Positions 23,152-35,600 of a stretch of DNA of 64,000 bases are shown piece after piece (the stretch's first letter is position 1; every line of letters begins with the position of its first letter). The notes under the pieces are model-generated. The model was not told the origin of the DNA. It saw only the letters and a list, made by a program, of their open reading frames with translations, and did no database searches. Source of the stretch: Elmis aenea (lineage: Eukaryota > Arthropoda > Insecta > Coleoptera > Elmidae); contig OX393579.1 of NCBI GenBank assembly GCA_947652605.1, positions 19,923,674 to 19,987,673 of the forward strand, read 5' to 3'. Both the position numbers and the translations under genes were made by a program.

Positions 23152-23648
23152 AATCTATTTTAAATCAGAAAATTTAACTTTTCCAATGAAGTGCTGAGTT
23201 ACAACTATTCACAAAAAAAAAGGGAAACAAACATTGTAGTAACATGTAAAACAATTTGTAAAGAAATATTTTAATAGAAATTACACAATTTCAACTAAAA
23301 TAGACATTTTCTTTAAGCATTAAATTTTTTTAATGTATTAATTTTGATTTCAAATATGGGAATAATAAAATAAAACAATGTTTATTCTAAGCACGCCGGG
23401 TGTATATTAGTAAATTAGTATTATGTATAAGTAGTTATAAAAGTAGACTTAAGTCATGTAGGTATGTTTTCATAAGAAATAATTAAAGCTTGTATAATAA
23501 AAATTTCCCCTATAATAATAAAGGTTTGTGATTACCTTGTAGAATAATAAAATATTTTTATTTTTTAAACTTCTATTAAAATGTATACTTTCTTTCGAAA
23601 GTAGGATTTGCAACGCTCTCTAATAGTTTAAAAAATAACTAATTTATA
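23152..23648. other. 3' flank of gene B
   Basis: AT-rich, no gene or repeat recognised apart from the polyadenylation candidate. Confidence 0.4.
23364..23369 (+). promoter_or_regulatory. Candidate polyadenylation signal of gene B
   Basis: AATAAA 213 bases after the stop, with T-rich sequence downstream. AATAAA-like words are common in such AT-rich DNA. Confidence 0.35.
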
Positions 23649-24182
23649 TACAGGGTGTGTATAAATTGGCGGAAGCGCTACACGTGGCGATGTTCTTTGT
23701 AAAATTCTAAGTCGAATATCTTAATACAAAGATGTTGTACCATGCTTGCTGTGTCTGCAAGAGGTCCTCAAAGTTTTGACATTCAGTTCTTTACTAAGCG
23801 TTATTAATTATTATTTAATATTTTTTAATGAAAAAGCTGCGATTTGGAATAAAAACTAATTTTCAATAATATTTTTTCCTAGATATTGTGTTTTTCCTTT
23901 CAAAAATTGGTGTTGAAAATATATATGTTAATCACTGATTTGAATGAAAATAATACACATGGCAACATTGTCATTAGCTGTCATCTCTGTTTTTCTCGTA
24001 ATTATTTCTTGTTTGTATTAGTATTAGACGATACCTAAAAGAATGCAGGTATGTTTACGAACTGAAGGCTTCCTGAGGCCATAGGTAGCATGGTACAACA
24101 TTTTTGTCAAGATTTGTCGACGAATTTTACGAAGAACATCGCCACGTGTAGCGCTTCCGCCAATTTATACACACCCTGTATA
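23649..24182. mobile_element. tacagggtg MITE, 534 bp
   Basis: Long inverted ends (tacagggtgtgtataaattg and its complement, extending ~60 bp through gcggaagcgctacacgtggc). Flanked by TA, as expected for a Tc1/mariner-class element. Non-coding. Confidence 0.8.
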
Positions 24183-25141
24183 TATAATTTTTATAAATGA
24201 AATGGGTTTAGTGGTCTGCATTGACTAAACCCACAAAACGCATCAAATTTATTTCTGTTATAACTTATAATTTTTACATACAGGGTGAGTCATTATTGTT
24301 GGATCGGTCCATTGTGGCTAAACGGTTTGAGATAAACAGTTGATTCAAACGCTATTTTATACAGTTTCTTCTTCCGAACACGATAAAAATATTTTCATAT
24401 AGTTATACAGGGTGAATCACCTCTCTGGAACTAATAGCAGCTTTTATATTTCAAATATAGTGCGTTAGGGTAATACCGCCCACCTAAGACATTATTCTGG
24501 ATATTTTTAAAAAATCTGGTCAGAGATTAAAAATAAAAATATTAGCTGCAAACAAAAACTATTTTCTTCAATAATCTGTTAAAAAAATAAAAAGAACTTT
24601 TCTATTCATTCTATTCTATTCTATTCTATTCATTACAACACCCCATTTTTTATTTAATATTTATGACCGCCTTTATTTTAGCTTTCCATCAATATAAAAT
24701 ACTACAGGTTTTTATGCGGTGTTGTCACTAAAAAAAATAATTTTCAAAATATTTCAAGATTTTAAGTCTTTATTTAAAAAATTCTCCTGGAGTTATTTTT
24801 CGAAGTACAGAGTTGTTATTTGGTAAGGACTTGCAGAAAACATTGCTTTATTTGCTCGATATGAAAAAATTTAAATCACGCATACAGAGTGTTCATAAAT
24901 AAGCGGCAACTTCAATGATTTTCAAAAGCTCGTAACTCAATTTTTTCAAATGCAAACCCCTGTATGTTCTTATGTCATCGAATTTGTCTTTAAGGGAGCT
25001 TCATTTTTTGTTAAGTATGTCCTATAATCATTATTGAAGCAAATAGAGTGTCGTGGAAATCGAAAAAACTGGCGTTTCACATCACCACTTCACTAACGTC
25101 AAAAACTTGTCATTTATATCTTAAATTATTGCATTTCCACG

Positions 25142-25207
25142 ATGAATTTTACTGTACAAGAGCAAATTGATACGGTTTATTCACCATTTCGTGTATTTAA
25201 TTACTAG
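25142..25207 (+). pseudogene. N-terminal stub of DUF4817-type mariner-like transposase
   Basis: MNFTVQEQIDTVY matches the intact-looking start at 30811, then homology is lost and a stop follows. Confidence 0.6.
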
Positions 25208-25526
25208 TAGGTAGATACTTAGCCTTGTGGTTTTCACTTATAACATAAGCAATGAATAAATTGGCAACCAAATCAATTTTATTATCGTTATGAACTTCAC
25301 TAGTCTTTCTAGGCCTGGGTGGCGCGCAATACCTTAAAGGGAGCACAAAGAAAAAGGGAAAATGAAGGAAAAATTATTTATTGAAACCACAAAACAACAT
25401 TAAATAAATTCTGTAAATAAAATAATAGAACATAAAATAAACTGGTGTGGCCACCAAATCACTTTCGCCATATATACCTATATATATTGTATTTATGTCC
25501 GCATGTGTATTTGTGGGTATAAAAAT

Positions 25527-26930
25527 CAGGGATGGAATAACGTTTTAAATCGTTACGTTATTGTATAACGTTATTTATTATTTGTTTTCGTTACATAACG
25601 TTATAAATAACGTTAAAAAAATGAATTGTTATGTTATATAACGTTATATAACGTTACATACATTATGATATACAGGGTGTTTCCTAAATAATGCGAAAAA
25701 ATTCGGAAGGTGATTCTTATTGAAAATAAAGTGGGGCCTTTTATATAACATTTTTTTCTTAGACGTCTCCTTTCGGAGTTACAGCCCCCTGAAGGGGAGC
25801 AATAAAATTATGTTTTTATTTTATTTCTCAAATTTGTATGAATGTAAGAGAATGATATTTGGTACATGTTTTATACTCATTAAAAGGTTTCCCATAGTAT
25901 TATTTTTAATCATCTTCCACCTTCATAGGGGGCTGATAAGTGCGACCCCTCTGTTGGTTTTTTAATCAGAACTTTTTGGTGAGTTGAAATTTTGCAAATT
26001 TTTTTTTTTGTTAGTTTGATTTATTTAGAACCTTTTTTTATTCTTTAGTTTTTCTCGTAAATCTTACAGTTTTGAGTAAAAAATTAAATGAGAATATGAT
26101 GTTTATGTTCATATTGGGTAAAATTGACGGGCGTTTTAGCGTTGTTGCCGCGTAAACGTCAAAATGAATTACACCCGTCACTTCTATCCAATATCGTTTT
26201 ATATTGGAATGTTTGATGGTTCATGTTCTTTCATATAATTTTTTACTCAAAAACTGTAGGTTTAACGAGAACAATTAGGGAATAAAAAAAAATTCTAAAT
26301 AAATCAAGTTTTTAAAGAAAATTTAAAATTGCTAGATTTCAACCCACTATAAAGTCCTGATAAAAAAACCAACAGGGGTTGCACTGTGAAGGTGGGAGAT
26401 GATTAAAAATATTACTATGGGAAACCTTTTTATAAGCATAAATCTCCCACATTTATCCAAATTTGGGAAATAAAATAAAAACCCAATTACCGATCCCCTT
26501 TAGGGGGGTGTAACTCCGAAAGGAGGCCCTAAAGAAAAAAAATATTTGAAAGACCTATCTTAATTTTCGATTAAGTATCAACTCCCGAATTTTTTCGCAT
26601 TATTTAAGAAACATGCTGTATAAAAATAATTTTTATTTGTAACTCTGAAATTACTTTTGGGATCTGTAAATGTAAATTTAAAAAATAGTACCTACAAAAT
26701 TACGTTGAGGTTGAGATATTTTAAATAATCTTCTGAAAATAAAAAGATCGCCATATAAAAATTTAATTTATAGAGAATAACGATACATAATAACTTTTAA
26801 CGAAACGTTATCGGTTATTATAACGTTATATAACGTTATAAAAATATCGTTACGTTATTGTATAAAAAATTATAGTTGAATCGTTATTATAACGTTATCG
26901 GGTATCGTTACGTTACGTTTTCCATCCCTG
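25527..26930. mobile_element. hAT element with perfect 8-bp target duplication
   Basis: Ends cagggatgga and tccatccctg are flanked on both sides by ataaaaat (25519-25526, 26931-26938). Subterminal DNA is a run of taacgtta words. The interior is occupied by another element (25671-26620). Confidence 0.88.
25671..26620. mobile_element. tacagggtgtttc foldback element nested in the hAT
   Basis: The inverted ends (tacagggtgtttcctaaat / atttaagaaacatgctgta) extend through long arms containing a conserved ggagttacagcccccc-like block. A second copy is at 50100-50982. Confidence 0.8.
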
Positions 26931-28482
26931 ATAAAAATGTTAAATTGTCGCTCCAGGCGCTCTACCTAACCTCATTTTTGTAAATTACGTTTGTCAACAT
27001 GACATAAATGACGTCTGTCAAAATGACGTTTCATGCGAATGTTTATGAATATGAACAACCACACCATTCTCAAAAAGATATTTTCAAAATTTAAAAACAT
27101 CATAACTTTTTTCACAGAAGTTCAAGAGAATCGACACCAATAGCATTTTACTAAGAAAAATAATAAAATAAAAAAATTGTTGGAGCCGTTTTCGAGAAAA
27201 ATTTTCAAAATTTTGAATTTTTTAAATAATTTCGTAATTTTAAATATTACCAAAAAAAGTTATTGGGATTTTTAATAGACCTTAACATAGACTACAATCC
27301 TGCACAATCAGAATTGTTTTTATCTATCACTGTTTTTATTTAATTTAGGATTGTCGTTTCAACTTAAACACCCGGTATATTATTTATTGATCGAAAAATT
27401 AAACATTTGCACGCACTTTGTAGAATACTTTTAAAGGCTCTATCGAAAGATAGGTACTATAAAAAATTTATATTTTTAACGTCTGGCACATACACACACA
27501 CGGACGTCATCGCGAAAATAGTCAAAACGGATTCAGGGGACCTCAAAACGTGTAAATCCGTCAAAATCTGGAATTCGAAAATTTTCGCGATCACAATACT
27601 TTCTTCATACTACGTATGGCGAAAGTAAAAATCATTACTATATGAAATCCACTGCATTGAATAAACTAGTTTGCCTATAAGCGCATATTAATCAAAACAT
27701 ACGGGGCAACACCTATGCAATCTAAATATTAATGACACCCTTATGCCTTCTTGCAGAGCAAACCTACTCACAAAAAAATCATTGTGGAAATGCAATAATG
27801 CAAGATATAAATGACAAGTTTTTTACGTTAGTGAAGTAAACAGTCAGTTTTTTTTCGATTTCCACGGCACTCAATTTGCTTCAATAGCGATTAGAAGCAA
27901 AAATTTCGAATATCTCGAAAAGTATGAGTTTTGGGTATAGGACATACTTAACAAAAAATGAATCTCTCTTAAAGACAAATTCGATGACATTAAAACATAC
28001 AGGGTTTTGCAATTGAAAAAATTGAGTTACGAGCTTTTGAAAATCATTGAAGTTGCCACCTATTTATGCGTGATCCAAACTTTTTATATCGAGCAAATAA
28101 AGCAATGTTTTCTGCATGTCGTTACCAAATAACGACTCTGTACTTCGAAAAATAACTTCAGGAGATTTTTTTAAATAAAGACTTAAAATCTTGAAATATT
28201 ATGAATTTTTTTTTGTGACAACGCCGCATAAAAACCTGTAGTATTTTATATCGATGGAAAGCTAAAATAAAGGCGGTTATTAATATTAAATAAAAAATGG
28301 GGTGTTGTATTTGAAATATAAAAGTTTCTATTAGTTCCAGAGGGGTGACTCACCCTGTATATTTGAAAATATTTTTATCGTGTTCGGAAGAAAAAACTGT
28401 AATAAATAACGTTTAAATCAACTGTTAATCTGAAACCGTTTGCCATAATCGACCGATCCCGTACTAATGACTCACCCTGTAT

Positions 28483-29524
28483 ATAATTTAATTCGTTCTA
28501 CAAAAATAGCGAGTAAATGACAACCGCGTAAATAAAGCTATGGAAAGCATGTTTTAAATAGGGATCTGTTCCATATTCTCAAACATGTTTCTCTTACTGG
28601 ACTAGAAAAAATTTAATAAAATTTATTTTTAATATATGTATACGTCCATATGAGAGCTTACTGCAAACAAAAAACACACTTTTTTATACAATTAGGTATC
28701 ATTTATTTACCAGCGTTACTTTTGCAATAAAAATTGGCAATATTATGTTACTTCCTTAAAAAAGAGATAAACATGTCAAATTTAAAGGATAGATACGAAT
28801 TTACAGCCTCTAACTGCCCATAACATTAAAAAAATATTTGCCGGCCCCGGAGGCTGGAGGTCAAATGTCAAATTTTAACGGAAGACCGTGCCCCTTCAAA
28901 CGGTAGTAAATAACAAAAAAAAAATTAAAGCGCGCTTAAGTGAATCCGCGTAAATGGAGACCGAGAAAATAGAGGGATTACTGTAGTTCCAAAATACTTA
29001 ATTTACAATGTAAAATAAATGATTGTATGATTAATTCAGGGCACCTAAGTCACTTTTATAATTGCTTAAATAGTAAAATGTGATGAAGACGCAATTATAA
29101 TACAAATTTATAGAGTGTATATTCAAATATTGTGCTATCCTATAAGTTTAAAATAAGTTTTAACCCCTATCTACAAAAATAACTATTATTGCACATTAAT
29201 TCAAATTTGTATATATTTAATAAAATTACTACAATGAGATATCGATTTATAAACAAAAAATAGTTCTGCAAATGTATGTAATGTAGTCGTGAAATGGACA
29301 GTATTTAATTATTAAAATTTTTTGTAAAGAAATTGTTTTTGGGATAAATTTAATCTCAAATGTATAATTGTATATTGATTTAGTTTATTTGTTATTTTAT
29401 TCAAGTTTTACCAAAATCTTGTAAAAAAATAAAGTTAAAAACAAAAATAACTATCAACTAATATGTTACCTACTAAGAAGTAAAAAAATTATATTCTAAT
29501 GTTATAGTATTTAATATTTCCTAA
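28483..29524. other. 3' flank of the galactosyltransferase gene
   Basis: AT-rich. No gene or clear repeat seen apart from a possible polyadenylation signal near 29396. Confidence 0.45.
29396..29401 (-). promoter_or_regulatory. Candidate polyadenylation signal of the galactosyltransferase gene
   Basis: AATAAA on the minus strand, 124 bases beyond the stop codon. A second lies at 29384-29389. Confidence 0.35.
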
Positions 29525-29669
29525 TTAATTTTGTTTAAAATGCTGATATTTAAGTTCAACCAAAATCCTGTGGTTTAATAAAGTGGAGTTCAACTGAACG
29601 ACTGTGTAATTTAAATCACTTAAACCGCTACGGAAGTGCTCCAACACATCTTGTTTAAAAATCATGTTT
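29525..29669 (-). CDS. Galactosyltransferase exon 5 (C-terminus)
   Basis: 145 bp after TTCTTCAG, ending in TAA. It encodes FRSGLSDLNYTVVQ and LNHRILVELKY, matching the family's D-G-L-x-x-L-x-Y C-terminal pattern. Confidence 0.88.
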
Positions 29670-32600
29670 CTGAAGAAAAAAAAAACATAATTATATATAC
29701 GAGTAAAATAAATCGAAAATGAAAGAAAACAACATTTATTATACAGGGTGAGTCATTAGTGGGGGATCGGTCGATTGTAGCTAAACGGTTTGAGATAGAA
29801 AGTTGATTCAAACGGTATTTCATACATTCTTCTTCCGAACACGATTATAGTTATTTATGTATCAAGGCCAAAAAGTGCAACAAAAAGTACGTTTTAACCG
29901 AGGTGCATATTACATTTTTTGTGCGATAGAATTAAAAACAATTTAAATTTTTAGTAATTTTCAAAATTATAGGTTAGAAACTACCTGACATTCTGTCACT
30001 GACAGATGACGGCGTGTGTACTGCATTACCGGCCCTCTCCTTAGCAACGGCCGTAAAAGTTACTTTTTCAGCCGTTGCTAAGGGTAACGGCCTGAAAAGT
30101 AACTTTTACGGCCGTTGCTAAGGATAGGGCCGGTAATGCAGTACTTTATGGTTGCTAACGCGTCCGTCAAACAGCTGTTTCTAGTACGATCGCACAAAAA
30201 AATATTTTTAAATATACAGGGTGAGTCACCTCTCTGGAACCAATAGCAACTTTTATATTTCAAATACAACACGCTATTTTTTATTTAATATTCTTGACCG
30301 CCTTCATTTTAGTTTTACATCGATATAAAATACTACAGGTTTTTATGCGGCCTTGTCACTAAAAAAAATAATTTAAAAACAATTTCAAGGGGTTAAATTT
30401 AAAAAATTTTCCTGAAGTCATTTTTCGAAGCACAGAGTTGTAATTTGGTAAGGACATGCAGAAAACATTGCTCTATTAGCTCGATACGAAAAAGTTTGAA
30501 TCACGCATACAGGGTGTTTATAAATAGGTGGCAACTTCCATGATTTTCAAAAGCTCGTAACTTAATTTTTTCAAATGCAAAACCCTGTATGTTCTTCTGT
30601 CATCGAATTCGTCTTTAAGTGAGCTTCATTTTTTGTTAAGTTCTATACCCAAAACTCATACTTTTCAAGATATCCGACATTTGTTCTTCTAATCGTTATT
30701 GACGCAAATAAGATGCCGTGGAAATCGTAAAAACTGACTCTTCACATGACTCTTCACTTCACTAACGTCAAAAACGTGTCATTTATTTCTTGAATTATTG
30801 CGTTTCCACAATGAATTTTACTTTACAAGAGAAAATTGATATGGTTTATTGCCTTGAGGGCGAAAGAAATCTTTTACTGACGGCAAGGATTTACGCACAT
30901 TTTGATTAATATGCACTTACAGGCTAACTAGTTTATTTAATTTTATATAACAATGACTTAAAACCTTGACATTTAAAAAAAAAATTTTTTTTTAGTGGCA
31001 AGGCCGCATAAGAACCTGTAGTATTTAAGGTGACTCACCCTGTATATTTAAAAATATTTTTATCGTGTTCGGAAGAAAAAACTGTATAAAATGCCGTTTG
31101 AATCAACTTACTATTTCAAACCGTTTAGCCACAATCGACCGATCCCCCACTAATGACTCACCCTGTATACCTACTTTTAGTGCAACACCAACATGTTATT
31201 TCAAAACTGAGTGGATAATGATTTCAGTTGCCTACATAAACTACGAAACTTTTAGGCCTAGCACACACAGAGCGACTTGTGTCGCGCGACTCGAGTCGCG
31301 CGTTTGTTGGAGTACTAGCAATTGCATGTACGCGTACACACAGTCGCGCGACTTTGGTCGTCGTATGTGTGTACGCGTACATGCAATTGCTAGTACTTCA
31401 CAAACGCGCGACTTGTGTCGCGCGACATAAGTCGCTCTGTGTGTGCTAGGCTGCTAGGCCTTTAGCAACTCACCTTTTTTTGTTAGGTTCTTCTTTTTTG
31501 TGCTTTAACGTGGTGTATCGTGATATCTCTAAACTTGGTTTTAATGCAGTGAAATTGTGAAAGATAACTCTTTTGTACATATTGTCATCTTCGACTCCCC
31601 AACCCCAGAAATTGTTGGAGTATCCATTAACTTTTTCAAAATGTTCTTTTTTGAATGATGTTACCCCACCAAAATATGTGTCATAAATCCGTCTGAAAAT
31701 TAAATTTCTAATAACTTATATGCAAAAACGGTTCTAAACCGTATCAGCAATTTTAGTTCATCTAGACCAGGGCTTTTTAAATGGGCTTGTGAAACTATTG
31801 CAGGCATGTGCAACTTCGACTAGACCGTGGGCCGGATGGTGAATTTAAAATACATCCGCGAGCCGGACCTTTTTTAAGGGCTCGTATTGGAGTATGCAAA
31901 AAGGAATCCATCTTTATTAGATATTTTTTTACTTCATTAAAATAGGCATTAATATAAAACAGTTATGGCCAACAGGACGAACGCGAGACTATTTTCAGTC
32001 GATCTCTGCAACAATTTAAAAATTTGGTAAATTAAAAGAATTTTTTTAAAACAAAGATAGATGCATATTTTTTTTGTTTTAGTATTTTTTACGGACGCCG
32101 GTAAATGCTGCTTTTCAATAACAAATTTTGCAGTTGAGTTGGCCATTAAACCGTCTGAGATAAAATCAAAACTTTCTTATTTACCGATGTGCGCATTCTT
32201 TGCCAATAAAATGTTGTAAAGTTTTTGAAAATAGGTTCAATACTTGCGGAGAACGAGATTCCTGTAAAAGCAGTTTTTTTCTCGGACTTTCTCTATACTC
32301 AGGAATGCACGAAAATTTTGTTAGAAGGAGTCGGGAATAGAAAAAGTTTAACAAGCCCTTATCTAGACTTCAATGCAATACATATAGTATTGCATTAAGA
32401 AGTCTAGAGGTCTGTAAAAAAATAATGAGACTGTTTCAATATAAATCTGTAGGGGAGGGTTGCCGAATTTGGGCCACTTAAACTGTTTTTAATTATTTTT
32501 AATAAAAAGGAAGTAGTGGAAAAAAAATTATTATTTACATCTTCAAATTAAAGCACCTATTTAAAAAAAATTATAATTTAGAACAGAGAAAAATCAGCAC

Positions 32601-35600
32601 ATTGAAATTGTGCCATCGATCCAATCAAAGAAACTGGTTTCCCAGGATGGACCACAAACCATCACCACAATTTTCTTAAGCACAATTGAAGCAAAAATAC
32701 TTTTTGATTTTCGAACTCACTCACACTGTATATGGACCCAAGTGTAATATTTTATGCACTGTATAATCATTTCTTCCATTATTTCCTCACATATAAAACA
32801 AAACCATGTAGTCTTGGCTTTCAGTCTTTGTCTTTTTAGTCCAACATTTGTTGATTTAACTTTCTTAATTGTTTTCTTTTTTGGTTTGATCTAATTCCAA
32901 TTTATGACGATTAGTTGTTATTACAACTGCTTTCTGGGCTATTCTTTCAGTTCTAAAACACGATGGATCGGTCTAATTCAGGCGACTGCTTGTAGTCCAA
33001 CCTAAGCAAGTTTTATAAATTTTAAAAAATATATCACTTAACTCTATATTTGAACTAGATTAATAAAACTATCATAGTAAATTGTAAGTTTACTTTCTTC
33101 AGACTTCAGATACAATAACATATTTTGCCACTAACTTTAAAACAGTCTTAGGACAATTGGTCTTTTGTTAAAATATTTAATTGATGGTTTCTAAATGGCA
33201 ACAACTCTTCCCAAACTGCAGTCAAGATGTGTTCTCTTATAAATATGATTGCATCGGCCTAATTTATGTCCATACAACGAAAACTGCGTATTCTATGGGG
33301 CAAATGTCTTATACAGGTCAAGTTACGAAAGTGGTCTAACCTAGGCGATGGTCCAATTAAGGCAACTCTCCCTTACTTATTTTAAATTACAAATAAATTT
33401 TATCTCTTTCGAAATAACTTGGATAGCTACACATCGCCGGAAACGTAACTCCCACTTTTCGTAAAAGCACTGGAAGTCGCTAGACGAAATCGCTATAAGT
33501 TGATCGGTTACCGCTTTTTAAATGTTTTACACTGTCCCAAAATTGCGTCCTTTGAGGGGGATCTTTAACTTGGAGAAAAGAAAGAAGTAACACGGACTCA
33601 GATCGGGTTAGTAGGGGGGCTAAGTAACCACAGGAATGCCATTTTTAGTCAAAAATTCATTCAATACCTTCCTATTTTCCTATTGTTTTTTGGAAACATT
33701 TTTCACGCACACCTTTTTCATAGCCAAATCTGATGGACCGTGGTGTGGTTTAAATTCAACTCACTATCTATTATTCTTGCTGTCAATCGACGACGACAGC
33801 ACGAGGGCTTGTGCTTTTTCCATGTTGCAGTCAGTTTTCGAAGTTGAAGGTCCTCCGGGACGGGGTTCTTCTTTAATGGATTCACCGCCCTCTGAAAAGG
33901 CCTTGTACCACTTGAACACTTGTGACCTCGAAAAAATATGTTCGCTATAGGTCTGTTTTATTTTTTCATAAGTCTGAATGGCGTTTTCTCCGAGTTCGAC
34001 ACAAGATTTTATCGCACATCGTTACTCAAAATTGCGCTTTTTCATATCCGTGACACACAAAACAAAATCGCTTCACCAAAACACGCACTGAAAATAACCT
34101 AGTGACACTAGCCGGATGAAACTGGTACAGAAGGTGAATGAAATCTTTATCTTAACGTCACCTAAAGGGTGAGCGCGAAGTATTGCCACATCGTGTGCTA
34201 GGCGAGTATTCTCATTACTTTATTTACAGACCTCGTATATAAACATTTTCTGTTTTTGCATCAGGGCATTTACAGGAATAAAAAATAAAAACTTACGAAT
34301 AATTGGCGTTACTACGTCCCCCAACCATACGCTTAGGGTTGTCATAGCAAGTATAAATATTGTTATAATTTTCTGGCAGCATATCCACGTCGTGAAAAAT
34401 GAAACAATCAAAATTATTTAATTTTAATGCTTCTTTAAATCCAACGTTCAATAGTTTTGCTCTATTAAACGGATCCTTTCCATATTGCTCAATAACAAAA
34501 ACAGTGTATTCCAAGACTTGTTTTTTCAGAAAAGGATGCATGTGTTGTAAAAACAACAAAAGCTGATCCGGTCTATTTCGATATGGAACAATAATAGCTA
34601 TTTTCTGTTGCGGTTTACATTCTTCAGGTGAGAAATGTCCACCAATACTTAGCCAAGTAAATTGTTTGGTCAAATCTTCCATGGTTGGAACAGGAGTGGT
34701 TCGTATGATGACATTCCCCACTAAAAACATTGTCATTATAGTAGGGTACTAAAAATTTTAGTATCCGGTAATGGTTTTCCAATTAAGATAAGTCAATTTT
34801 GATTTCATTTATACAGTCGATATACAAAGGTCAAGTATTAGATAATCTACCTAGTAAGTAAAAAATACATGGGGCTAAATCAAATTTTATTGTTAACGTA
34901 ACTTTCTTTAACAGCTACACATTTATTTTAAAGTTTTTTAAACAATCTTTTCCCAAAAAAATAATAAAAGCCTGCAAAATATTCATCCATGGCATTTAAC
35001 TTCTTTATCAAATACAAATCGCCTTTCTCTAAGACTTTTTGAGCTTTGGTAATTAATAAAATTCTCAAGGTTGTTACACGATTATCGGCCACTTTCCAAG
35101 AAAGCCAATGCTCTTGCAACAAGAACGGGTGGTTCGGACTCGCGGCTAGTTCAGACGAGAAGGGGTAGGTCCGAATTAGAAAGAAACTTAAAGACAGGAA
35201 TAAGGGCGCCACACTATTTAATTTTGCAAGGTTTCAAATAGTAAAAAAACTGAGAAGGGAAATAAAGAACTCGTAGGCTTGAACGATATATGCCTTTAAT
35301 AACACATAAACTTGACAAAGACAAACATATAATTAAATCAAATCAATCAAATAGGTTGCAATAAGTTTAAAGCACAACCAAAAATAAATCACATACCTCA
35401 CCTAGGAGTGAGGGGACAAAATGATCATCTTAATGTTACTAACCAATAAATGTTCAGATAAAGTTAACAATCAATAATGCTCAAATTGAAATGATCGCAC
35501 AATAGTGATCAACCAGTTAATTTAAACAGTAAGCAAATTAATAATTAATCTAACAACAAACATTAACACAATAACGTCATAAGGGGGGGGCGCAGTTAAC

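Larger units (their letters stand above)
25440..27628 (+). repeat. Dispersed repeat copy 2, interrupted by a hAT element
   Basis: It starts around ggtgtggccaccaaatc and actttcgccata, and ends tatggcgaaagt. These last two words are inverted copies of each other. Bases 27380-27628 match 52930-53188 closely, including cacacggacgtcatcg and the terminal hairpin catac-tac-gtatg. Confidence 0.65.
24279..28482. repeat. Large foldback element, interrupted by a dispersed repeat and hAT
   Basis: The left arm (24279 to ~25145) and right arm (~27783 to 28482) are inverted copies with tacagggtgagtcat ends; both contain an inner tacagggtg word. The left arm ends at a transposase start codon (25142). The middle is occupied by dispersed repeat copy 2, itself interrupted by a hAT element. 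Confidence 0.75.
29742..31167. repeat. tacagggtgagtcat foldback element in intron 4
   Basis: The left arm from 29742 matches the 24279 element; the right end (inverted, to 31167) is shorter, with a deletion. It carries a transposase N-terminus (30811) and an inserted hairpin-bearing segment (about 29843-30200). Confidence 0.8.

Noticed and set aside
34928..35212. Minus-strand open frame starting MAPLFLS
   Set aside because: It begins inside the gypsy LTR and runs into a mariner relic; a chance fusion.
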